Both the position numbers and the translations under genes were made by a program. Positions 35,910 through 43,177 of a DNA stretch of 64,000 nt are shown in pieces (position 1 is the first letter of the stretch; every line of letters starts with the position of its first letter). Below the pieces are notes generated by a model, which saw only the letters and a list, made by a program, of their open reading frames with translations, had not been told where the DNA came from and searched no databases. The DNA lies in assembly GCA_001560915.1 (NCBI GenBank), contig CP014214.1:62001-126000 (forward strand), in the 5' to 3' direction. The stretch is from a methanogenic archaeon ISO4-H5. GTDB taxonomy: Archaea > Thermoplasmatota > Thermoplasmata > Methanomassiliicoccales > Methanomethylophilaceae.

Positions 35910-36794
35910 TCAGATTGTGGCCCTGAGCCTGACAGAGTTAACTTTGTTAAGATTTGCCGTGTAGTTGGAGTCCTTCCTGGGCAACTCGGTCCAGGCTTCG
36001 GCAACCTGTCTGATCTTCTCGATATCGATGAGGCAGAACATGGAACAGAGCAGCAGGACCTTCCTCTGCATGAACAGTATGATGACCATGAGCTCCCACA
36101 GCGTGTAGGTGAGTTTGGGCATGCCGTCGACGCCGTCGAAAGAGATGGTGTCGCCTTTGAGCTTGTATCTCTTCTCCCTGTACATCCTGCGGAGCCAGCG
36201 GATATCGGATACCGCCTTGCCGTTGACCAGGAAGACGGAGTCCATAGAGAAGTTCTCCTCGATGAGGGTCCCGACATTCCTGCAGTTGCTGCCGAGCAGG
36301 TTCTTCATGAATATCCTGTAAAGATCCGCATAGGGGCGGTAGACGTTCTTCATGAAGGATGTGTACAGTTTGAAGACCAGCCTGAGATAGGTTTCCGGGT
36401 CATCGACGGGCCTGGGCATCTTCTCCCTGATTCTCTCGACGTCGGCGTTGAAGCGGTTCATGAACCATGCGCGCTCGATGTCGTAAGGCATCATGCCGAT
36501 CTGGCGGTACTTGTTCTTCTTGCCGGGCTCGGCAGCCATCCTGTCGGAGAGGAGATCGAGGGCCGAGATGGCGGATTTCCTCATGCCTCCGATGAGGCGC
36601 TGGTCGAGGCCGCTGATATCGCCGGCGAACCTGACGGTTCTGGCGTCGGAATAGAGGCTCCTCAGTGCACCGGAGAGGAACCTGTTGTCAAGTCTTTGTC
36701 TCATGAAGTTGGCGGAGTTGTGGCAGTCCATCCTCTCGAATATCGAGGCCATGGACATTATTTCCGCATAGAGGTTCTCGTGAACATCCTGCAT
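35910..36794 (-). CDS. Hypothetical helical protein
   Basis: 294 aa, not recognised. It is rich in Arg, Met and aromatic residues and mostly helical by eye. A hydrophobic segment (LTYTLWELMVIILFMQRKVLLLCSMFCLIDI, about residues 222-252) could be a membrane-associated hairpin or a buried core. Conserved-looking segments are MRQRLDNRFLSGALRSLYSDAR and SFMKNVYRPYADLYRIF. I start at ATG 36794 (MQDVHENLYAEI); the frame extends 21 codons upstream without a better signal. It lies between galM and apt on the same strand. Confidence 0.65.
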   Translation of the reverse strand: MQDVHENLYAEIMSMASIFERMDCHNSANFMRQRLDNRFLSGALRSLYSDARTVRFAGDISGLDQRLIGGMRKSAISALDLLSDRMAAEPGKKNKYRQIGMMPYDIERAWFMNRFNADVERIREKMPRPVDDPETYLRLVFKLYTSFMKNVYRPYADLYRIFMKNLLGSNCRNVGTLIEENFSMDSVFLVNGKAVSDIRWLRRMYREKRYKLKGDTISFDGVDGMPKLTYTLWELMVIILFMQRKVLLLCSMFCLIDIEKIRQVAEAWTELPRKDSNYTANLNKVNSVRLRATI

Positions 36795-36880
36795 ATATGC
36801 ATCCCGAGACGGGACAGTACATGCAAATAATAAAACCAATCGGAAATCTGGGTGCACGCAGGAGCGTATAAATTGTGATT

Positions 36881-36895
36881 GGGGGCGAGGCCCCC
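36881..36895 (-). terminator. Stem-loop after apt
   Basis: GGGGGC / GCCCCC with a three-base loop, nine bases past the apt stop on the minus strand, followed by an A/T-rich tract. Confidence 0.7.
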
Positions 36896-36903
36896 TTGAA
36901 GTT

Positions 36904-37434
36904 TCAGGCGCCGGGGTAGCTGATGAGGCTGAAGACGTCGTAGTCCTTGAGGACGGTCTCCTTGGCCTTGAAGCCCTCGAGCTCCATGACGAAACCGATC
37001 TTGAGGATGTTTCCTCCGAACTTCTCGATCATGTTGCAGATGGCTTTGGTGGTTCCGCCGGTGGCGATGAGATCGTCGATGATGACGATGTTCGCTCCTT
37101 TGGGGAAGGAATCGAGGTGCATCTCGAGGGTGGCCTGTCCGTACTCGAGGTCGTAGGTCTCGGAGATGCATTCCCTGGGGAGCTTTCCCTTCTTCCTGGC
37201 GAGGACGAATCCCTTGCCGAGGGCGTAGGCGACGGGTGCTCCGAAGATGAATCCCCTGGATTCGCTGCCGACCACATAGTCGAAATCGAGTCCTTTGAGT
37301 TTCTCGCAGAGCTGGTCGACGGCCATCTTGAATCCTTCGGGACTCTGGATGATGGTGGTGATGTCCCTGAACATGATTCCGGGCTTGGGGAAGTCGGGGA
37401 TGGTGGTGACGAAGTCGCTGAGCTGTTTTGCCAT
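36904..37434 (-). CDS. apt: Adenine phosphoribosyltransferase
   Basis: Salvages adenine to AMP with PRPP. 176 aa. The PRPP-binding motif is VIIDDLIATGGTT at about residues 121-133. The N-terminal segment IPDFPKPGIMFRDITTI and GSESRGFIFGAPVAYALGKGFVLARKKGKLP are characteristic of Apt. Some archaeal enzymes of this group have other purine preferences, so the substrate is inferred from similarity. The inositol-phosphatase-like gene lies just upstream. Confidence 0.92.
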   Translation of the reverse strand: MAKQLSDFVTTIPDFPKPGIMFRDITTIIQSPEGFKMAVDQLCEKLKGLDFDYVVGSESRGFIFGAPVAYALGKGFVLARKKGKLPRECISETYDLEYGQATLEMHLDSFPKGANIVIIDDLIATGGTTKAICNMIEKFGGNILKIGFVMELEGFKAKETVLKDYDVFSLISYPGA

Positions 37435-37448
37435 GAAGTTCAGTAGCG

Positions 37449-38270
37449 TCAGAAGGCAATATCAATATTTGCCTCTGGGTGGCGGGTTACGGCTTCGCGG
37501 ACGACACCCTTCAGGAAATCAAGATTATCGGTGCGATTAGCGGCAAGGATTGGGCTCGGACGGGTGCAGTCAAGACCGCTGGAAGCGGTGATGATAGTTC
37601 CTCCCGCTTCCTTCAGTATACAGGCCGCGGCGGAGTAGTCCCAGGGGGACAGAAACGCTTCGAAATAAAGGTCGCATGAACCCTTCGCAAGCAGGCAGAG
37701 TTCGTAGGCTGCGGTGCCGATCCTGCGGATGTCCTCGCATATATCGTACAGGGTCTGGGACACGTCGAAGCAGAGTGCCGCGCGGGATTTGTTGTAGCAG
37801 GACCAGGCGGTGCAAACCATGCAGTGCTCCCTGGTGCGCTCGGATACGTGTATGGGTGTTCCGTTGAGGAAGGCGCCCTCGCCCACGGCAGCCGAGAAGG
37901 TCTCGTTCAGACGGGGATGGCGGACCACCCCGAGGATCGGGACACGGTCTTTCACAAGGGCTATCGAGACCACGCTCATGGGAATCCCCCGGACATAATT
38001 GGCGGTACCGTCGATGGGATCGACCACCCACATGAGGCGGTCCGGATCGGTATCTCCGTCGGAGGGGATGTCCTCTTCCTCGCCCATGAATCCCGATCCC
38101 GGGAGCAGGGCGGTCAGTTCATTCCTGAGGAACTTCTGGATCTTGAGGTCGGTGGAGGTTACATAGTTCTCCTTGGTGCCTTTGGTGTCCACATGCACAT
38201 CCTGTTCGGTGAGCATGATCTCCCCCGCCGCTTCGGCGATGGCAATGACCTTCTCTCTCAGTCCTTCCAT
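37449..38270 (-). CDS. Inositol monophosphatase-family phosphatase
   Basis: 273-aa Li-sensitive-type phosphatase fold. Metal-binding motifs are MGEEE (about residues 60-64), WVVDPIDGTANY (about residues 80-91) and the late WDYSAAACILKEAGG. Archaeal members act on inositol-1-phosphate, fructose-1,6-bisphosphate or NADP. The start ATG 38270 (MEGLREKVIAIAEAAGE) is the natural N-terminus; the frame runs on upstream only as antisense to the SPFH gene. A terminator separates it from the upstream operon. Confidence 0.88.
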   Translation of the reverse strand: MEGLREKVIAIAEAAGEIMLTEQDVHVDTKGTKENYVTSTDLKIQKFLRNELTALLPGSGFMGEEEDIPSDGDTDPDRLMWVVDPIDGTANYVRGIPMSVVSIALVKDRVPILGVVRHPRLNETFSAAVGEGAFLNGTPIHVSERTREHCMVCTAWSCYNKSRAALCFDVSQTLYDICEDIRRIGTAAYELCLLAKGSCDLYFEAFLSPWDYSAAACILKEAGGTIITASSGLDCTRPSPILAANRTDNLDFLKGVVREAVTRHPEANIDIAF

Positions 38271-38280
38271 GGAATCACGT

Positions 38281-38308
38281 AAAAGTATGCCGGCCCCGGA
38301 GGGCCGGC
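38281..38308 (-). terminator. Terminator of the five-gene SPFH operon
   Basis: Perfect 8-bp stem GCCGGCCC / GGGCCGGC (loop four bases; 38289-38308), followed on the minus strand by ATACTTTTACG. It lies ten bases after the SPFH gene stop. Confidence 0.8.
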
Positions 38309-38317
38309 GGGAGGGTT

Positions 38318-39439
38318 TCAGGAAAGTTCTTCCGCGCAGTAAGGGCAGAACTTGGGGGTCTTCTTCAGAGTGCTGAGGTCCTCTCCGCAGTACGGGCAGC
38401 GCATGAACGCACGTGCTCCGCCGGTAGGCTGGGGAGCAGGCTGAGGTGCGGGCTGGGGAGCCGGGGTCTGCTGTGCCTGCATCTGGGGCGAGGGCTTTCC
38501 GCAGTTGCCGCAGAACTTGTAGGGATAGTCGTTGAGACCTCCGCAGAAGGGACACATGACTTTCTGTGCCTGGGGCTGGGCCTGCTGCGCCTGGACTCCT
38601 GCGACGGGCTGCTGCTGGAGCTGCTGGTACATCTGGGGGAACAGGAGCATACCGGTTCCCATGGCGGCTCCTCCCTCGGAATTGCCGATGGCATCCGCCA
38701 TCCTGTCCATGACTTCGTACCTCTTGTAGGCCTCTCCGTTGGCGCTGGAGAACTGGAGATATTCGAAGACCTTCTTCTTCTCCTCCTCGGTGGTGGAGAC
38801 CTCGTTGATCTTCAGCGAGAGCAGTTCGATACCCCTCTGCTGGAAGTAGGGGTCGATGAGGATCTTGGTGGTGGAAGAGGCCTTCTCCAGGTTCTGCATG
38901 ACATCCATGTAGTACTGCTGGGACAGCTGCTGGGTAATCTGCTCGTTGATGAAGCTTTTCATGAAGGCGTTGACGTCGCCGGTGGAGTAGGATTTCATTC
39001 CTCCGAGGACCTGGGTGTAGAACACGGAGGTGTCGGAGATCCTGAACTGGAACTCTCCGTTGGACATCAGGGTGATGGGGACCTCGTAGCCGGGGGCGGC
39101 CTTGATCATTCCCCTGATTCCCCATTTGCCGTTGAACATCTTCAGCGAGATGAAGACGATCCACACTTTGAACGGAGTGTCCCTGTAACCGAGGGCCTTG
39201 TTGTAGATGGCGGTCAGCCAGGGGATGTTGTTGGAGGTCACGATGTGCCTGCCGGGCTCCAGTACTCCCTGGAGCTGTCCGTCCTTGAGGAACAGGGCGA
39301 CAGCGTGTTCCGGGACCGTGACGGAGGTCAGGGTCCTGAGGTCGTCGTCTTTGGAAACGTAAATGATGTCGTCGGGGCCCTGGTCCTTCCAGAACACCAC
39401 GTTCTCTTTCTTCTCTGCGTTGGATCCGAATAGTGCCAT
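38318..39439 (-). CDS. SPFH/Band-7 domain protein with C-terminal double zinc ribbon (YdjI-like)
   Basis: 373 aa. An N-terminal SPFH-type region (about residues 20-260) includes SVTVPEHAVALFLKDGQLQGVLEPGRH, and a coiled-coil end (EVSTTEEEKKKVFEYLQFSS). A Gln/Pro-rich linker then leads to two zinc ribbons (CPFCGG...CGNCGK and CPYCGE...CPYCAE). This architecture is that of bacterial YdjI-type proteins found beside PspA. No signal peptide. GGAGGA seven bases before ATG 39439 favours that start over ATG 39445, which overlaps the upstream stop. It is the last gene of a five-gene operon. Confidence 0.85.
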   Translation of the reverse strand: MALFGSNAEKKENVVFWKDQGPDDIIYVSKDDDLRTLTSVTVPEHAVALFLKDGQLQGVLEPGRHIVTSNNIPWLTAIYNKALGYRDTPFKVWIVFISLKMFNGKWGIRGMIKAAPGYEVPITLMSNGEFQFRISDTSVFYTQVLGGMKSYSTGDVNAFMKSFINEQITQQLSQQYYMDVMQNLEKASSTTKILIDPYFQQRGIELLSLKINEVSTTEEEKKKVFEYLQFSSANGEAYKRYEVMDRMADAIGNSEGGAAMGTGMLLFPQMYQQLQQQPVAGVQAQQAQPQAQKVMCPFCGGLNDYPYKFCGNCGKPSPQMQAQQTPAPQPAPQPAPQPTGGARAFMRCPYCGEDLSTLKKTPKFCPYCAEELS

Positions 39440-39441
39440 CT

Positions 39442-39981
39442 TCATTCCTCCTCTACCAGGTTCTTCATGACGTTGTCCCTCTCGCGGAAGGTGTTGATCA
39501 TCTCGTCGACGGTCTGCTCGATCACCCTCATGTCGGATTTGATGGGGAGTCCCTCGTCGATGTTCTGCAGCATCTTGGCGGACTGCTCCTTGAGGAGTTC
39601 CACGTCGTCGATGAGATTAGCATCCCACTCGATGACCTTGTCGAGTTCGCTCTCCAGGACCTTCACGGAGGCGTGCACTCCGCTGTATCCTCCGACCGCC
39701 TTCTTGACATCGGTGCAGTATCTGTCGACTTTGGTCCTGATCCTTTCCATGTCTCTCATGGCGTTCACATCGCCCAGGGTGGCCCTGGCGGCGTTGGCGA
39801 GATCGTTCTTGACCGCGGTCAGGACCTTGGCGACAACGTCCCTGATGGCACGGTCCTCGTCCCTGCGGAGGTTCTTCTGTTTGTAACCCCTGTAGATGGG
39901 GATGTACATCTGGATCCTCTCGATGAGGGTCCTGTTCTTGCCGATGGATGCCTCGGCACTGTTTTCGAGTGCGTTTCCCAT
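39442..39981 (-). CDS. Coiled-coil protein of the SPFH operon
   Basis: 179-aa protein, all helical with heptad-like spacing and no membrane segment. It resembles, from memory, a bacterial family found next to SPFH and PspA genes: the block GYKQKNLRRDEDRAIRDVVAKVL, then a GYSGVHASVKVLESELDKV segment (about residues 98-116). The start is ATG 39981 (MGNALENSAEAS) because GAGGTG precedes it by six bases; a GTG two codons earlier is weaker. It is separated by nine bases from the membrane protein gene upstream. Confidence 0.7.
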   Translation of the reverse strand: MGNALENSAEASIGKNRTLIERIQMYIPIYRGYKQKNLRRDEDRAIRDVVAKVLTAVKNDLANAARATLGDVNAMRDMERIRTKVDRYCTDVKKAVGGYSGVHASVKVLESELDKVIEWDANLIDDVELLKEQSAKMLQNIDEGLPIKSDMRVIEQTVDEMINTFRERDNVMKNLVEEE

Positions 39982-39990
39982 TTTCACACC

Positions 39991-40368
39991 TCAGTATTTT
40001 GCTTGCTTGCTGTTAGAGATTGCCGTCAGGGCTCCCAGGATGGCGATGCCTATGAGGAGCACGGCGATGAGTATGTACCATGCGGCCCCGAATCCGTGGA
40101 GGAGCAGGACCGCTCCGATGATCGCCAGGAGGACGCCTGCGACCAGACGGTAGACCCTCTCGGAAGGTCCGAATTTGTCGGGGGTGCCGCTGAACATGAG
40201 CGACAGGGCTGCGATGCCGATGCCGACCACGAGGATGAAGATTCCTGCGGCAGCCAGGGCGCCCAGGTCGGTGGCACCGTATATTACGATGGCCAGGGCC
40301 GCTGCGATCAGGATGAATGCACCCACCAGTGCCTGGCGGGTCCTGTATGCGTTTCCGGTGTTTTCCAT
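39991..40368 (-). CDS. Four-helix membrane protein of the SPFH operon
   Basis: 125 aa with four strongly hydrophobic helices (about residues 14-30, 36-58, 72-90 and 95-114) and short loops. The N-terminus (MENTGNAYRTRQ) and C-terminus (SNSKQAKY) are hydrophilic, so both ends face the same side. No family recognised. GAGGTATTGAA provides a ribosome-binding site. Likely the membrane anchor of the operon's system (inference). Confidence 0.75.
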   Translation of the reverse strand: MENTGNAYRTRQALVGAFILIAAALAIVIYGATDLGALAAAGIFILVVGIGIAALSLMFSGTPDKFGPSERVYRLVAGVLLAIIGAVLLLHGFGAAWYILIAVLLIGIAILGALTAISNSKQAKY

Positions 40369-40377
40369 TTCAATACC

Positions 40378-41916
40378 TCACAATACGATCAATTGTCCGA
40401 GGTCGGTGCGTTTGACTCTCTCGGGGGTCAGGACACCGAATTCAGGTTTTACTGTAAGTCTGTTGCCCGAGCTCTCGAAGGGGATGTATATCAGCTCCTT
40501 CACATCGGGGTTGCTGAGTTTGAGCTTGTCCAGGGTCTTGGACATCCACTGGATGTAGGTCTCGGCGATGCGTTCCGCCTCGCGTTTCGTGCTGAGAGGG
40601 GCCACGATCTTCCTGCCTGCGGCTGAGTTCTGGGCGGCGGATTCGGCCAGTCTTCCCAGTCCTTGGGAGTTGCTGATGCTGGTCTCGTTGCCGGTGAGTC
40701 CGGCGAACAGTCCGTTGGATCCTTTGACGCTGAAGACGTCGGTGACCGCGAGACGGGGGGAGCTGAGACAGTCCCCGTCGATGACGAAGTCGGCCGGAAT
40801 CAGGAGGATCTCGCTGACCTCCACGCTGTGCTTCTTCCACAGGGAACCGGTCTGGAAACTGTATTTCAGATCGATGTGCCAGAACGGTACGAGTATGTCT
40901 CCGGATCCTGCGGTTATGGGCAGGGTTCCGGAACCGTTCTTGGCCTTTACGCACTCCGCCATATAACCGAATATCTCGGCGAGGCGGTCGTGGTTGTTGA
41001 GCAGGAACGCCCAGTTGCCCTGGGCGGGATATTGGAAGGTGAAAATGCGCCTGACAGCATCGAAGATCTCCTTGCTGCCGCCCATTCCGTTGACGTAATC
41101 GGTCAGTTCAATCAGGACCTCGGCCATTTTGGCCTCCTGGTTGACCGCCTGACCCATGATTGCGACCTTGATGTTCCCCATGACTGCGGCTGAAGCGCTC
41201 TTCAGTTTGTCCCTGCCCGCTTCGAAGAGGGGGCGGGAGGAGGCCACGTCGCCGTTCATCAGCATCTCGCAGCCGTTGCACAGCTGTGCCAGCGCGTCGA
41301 AACGGTCGCGTGCCGGAGCATAGTCGTCCATGTGTCCGAAGTCGGCGGAGGCCAGGGTGAAGTTGTTGGCCATGAGGGTGAACCTGCCGGGTTTGTCCTC
41401 GCCGATGAGGGCGCAGTTGTTGATCAGGAGCGCATAGGCATCGGTGACCCTCGTGACCTCTGTCATTACCTTGGATGTCTCGCCGCTGACCGCCAGGGGC
41501 GCGATCTCGTTCATCTTGGCGCCGAACTCGAAGGCCTGGTTGGAGGTGTGGCTCGTCACGATCTTCCTGGTGGTGAAGGGCATCACCATCAGTGATTGGG
41601 AAAGGAGGTTGTTCATGCCGAATTTGTAGGCGGCGAACTCCATGTCCACCTTCGGTTTGAAGTTGGTCATGAAGATGTTGTGCCTTGCCACGCTGTCGAC
41701 GTTCTCGGTCATGGCGGGGGTCATGCCTCCGGGCATGGCCTGACTGACCCATGAGCGGACCTGTCCCATCAGCTGATCAAGGTAGGCACGGGCATCCATT
41801 TTCTGCTGGGTGGTACCGCAGCTGGAACATGTGATATAGGGGCTGTCGTCCTTCACGGCGGAGGCATCGAGCGGGGCTCCGCAGTACTTGCATCTTAGCG
41901 CTATCATGTCATCCAT
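40378..41916 (-). CDS. Zinc-ribbon protein of the SPFH operon
   Basis: 512 aa. An N-terminal zinc ribbon (CKYCGA...CSSCGT, residues 9-35) precedes a long region of unknown fold, helical to about residue 310 (SYITCSS..., DVASSRPLFEAGRDKLKSASAAV) and then more mixed with strands (SGDILVPFWHIDLKYSFQTG). No membrane helix. The start at 41916 follows a GGTGATC ribosome-binding site that overlaps the preceding stop. No enzymatic motif is visible. Confidence 0.7.
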   Translation of the reverse strand: MDDMIALRCKYCGAPLDASAVKDDSPYITCSSCGTTQQKMDARAYLDQLMGQVRSWVSQAMPGGMTPAMTENVDSVARHNIFMTNFKPKVDMEFAAYKFGMNNLLSQSLMVMPFTTRKIVTSHTSNQAFEFGAKMNEIAPLAVSGETSKVMTEVTRVTDAYALLINNCALIGEDKPGRFTLMANNFTLASADFGHMDDYAPARDRFDALAQLCNGCEMLMNGDVASSRPLFEAGRDKLKSASAAVMGNIKVAIMGQAVNQEAKMAEVLIELTDYVNGMGGSKEIFDAVRRIFTFQYPAQGNWAFLLNNHDRLAEIFGYMAECVKAKNGSGTLPITAGSGDILVPFWHIDLKYSFQTGSLWKKHSVEVSEILLIPADFVIDGDCLSSPRLAVTDVFSVKGSNGLFAGLTGNETSISNSQGLGRLAESAAQNSAAGRKIVAPLSTKREAERIAETYIQWMSKTLDKLKLSNPDVKELIYIPFESSGNRLTVKPEFGVLTPERVKRTDLGQLIVL

Positions 41917-41920
41917 CGGA

Positions 41921-42838
41921 TCACCTGTGCATCGATGCGCTGAACCTCACGGAAGCGATTTCCGCTTCGAGGCGGGCCTCAATGGCATGTACCTCTGCCA
42001 TGGCACGTTCGTAGTATACCCTGGAGATGTCGTCGGACCTGTTGGAGATGGCGGTATAGCAGGGGACGCAGACGTAGATGGATCTCACATCTTCGGAAAT
42101 GGGTTTGACGATGTCGCCCTCGGTCTCCTTGGCGAAAACTGGTGCGATGGTGCTCCTCATAGGCTGGAAGTGGATGCCCTCTCCGTTGGCAGGCCTGCCG
42201 CAGATCCAGCACCTGGCCGATCTGGCATAATCCTGGGCAAGTTTGAGTTCCTGGTCTCCGCTGTCTCCCAGCTGACGGCGGAAGTTGTAGGACATCTGCA
42301 TGTATTCCGAGGCCATCTTGGGGTCCTCGGATACGCTGCCCTCTCCGAGGACGTAGTATCCCTCGGCCTGCAGGATGAGGGCCTCCCTGTTTCCGGTGGC
42401 GGCGGTGGTGCCTTTGAAGATCTCGTCGAATTTGAGGTTCTTCTCCCCGATGCGGGCCATGAACTCCCCCGCGCAGGCGATGAGTGCGGCGCTCTTCTCC
42501 TTATAGAGCGAGTCGGGAAGGTTGTTGGCCTCGATCTCCTTGATGTCGAGCTCGGTCTCTGCGATGAGGTCCGCCACATCTATGTCGGTGAGTCCGAATT
42601 TGAAAGAATTGATTTTCAGATCTCCGAGAGCGTTCCTCAGGGTCTTGTAGCAGCCGAGGCTGGAACGGTTGGCCCCAACGTCCAGGATGCCTATGTAGAC
42701 CTGTGCCAGACCGTCGTTGGTGTACCCTTTCTGGGTGGCGTCGGTGAATTTTTTCTTAGCTCCGCTGAAGTCGCGCCTCCCGATCATATCGAGGCCTTCG
42801 GTGTAGAGCTGTTCTCCGTTTTTGAATAAGAACGCCAA
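41921..42838 (-). CDS. TPR-like protein with a zinc site, first gene of the SPFH operon
   Basis: 305 aa. The start is TTG 42838 with GGGAG upstream (MAFLFKNGEQLYTEG). The N-terminal part looks like a TPR-type helical repeat (LYTEGLDMIGRRDFSGAKKKFTDATQKG). A later CWICGR ... CVPC pair of cysteine pairs (about residues 207-253) probably binds zinc. A GGATAAGGATATTCC tract lies upstream on the minus strand as promoter. All five genes are spaced by at most ten bases, with stop/start overlap at one junction. Confidence 0.72.
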   Translation of the reverse strand: MAFLFKNGEQLYTEGLDMIGRRDFSGAKKKFTDATQKGYTNDGLAQVYIGILDVGANRSSLGCYKTLRNALGDLKINSFKFGLTDIDVADLIAETELDIKEIEANNLPDSLYKEKSAALIACAGEFMARIGEKNLKFDEIFKGTTAATGNREALILQAEGYYVLGEGSVSEDPKMASEYMQMSYNFRRQLGDSGDQELKLAQDYARSARCWICGRPANGEGIHFQPMRSTIAPVFAKETEGDIVKPISEDVRSIYVCVPCYTAISNRSDDISRVYYERAMAEVHAIEARLEAEIASVRFSASMHR

Positions 42839-43177
42839 GATTCTCCCTTCTTTAACAGTACGGAATATCCTTATCCAATACTAAAACTATCGGCCGTTAT
42901 TTTTCTCCGAAGGGTGTAGATAATGTAAGTCTGGCTATGTTGGGGGCATCCCCGGATGAACTCCCCGGTTATTTACATAACGGGACGGATTTAGGACAGA
43001 AAATACTACAGTACTTCTGTCCTATTGTCTATTTTCACGGTGATTTTCTAGGTGTTTATAGTCATTTGTCTATTTTCTATGTGTAAAACTATACGAATCG
43101 ATAATAAAGATATCTGGGAATATATTTTTGATTATGGCGCTCGAAAGGTTTATTAATATACTGGTGCAGTACAGGTC
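42839..43177. promoter_or_regulatory. 339-bp divergent regulatory region between the SPFH operon and glnN
   Basis: Non-coding and A/T-rich. It holds a perfect 8-bp inverted repeat GGACAGAA / TTCTGTCC (42994-43001 and 43015-43022), two copies of TTGTCTATTTTC (43025-43036 and 43066-43077) and two near-copies of ATTTTCTA(G/T)GTGT (43043-43055, 43072-43084), all upstream of the glnN TATA box TTTATTAATATA (about 43149-43160), which lies about 24 nt before ATG 43178. Confidence 0.65.

Noticed and set aside
38470-38650. Tandem repeat in the SPFH gene (Gln/Pro-rich).
   Set aside because: It is a low-complexity coding linker between the SPFH domain and the zinc ribbons, not a separate DNA repeat.
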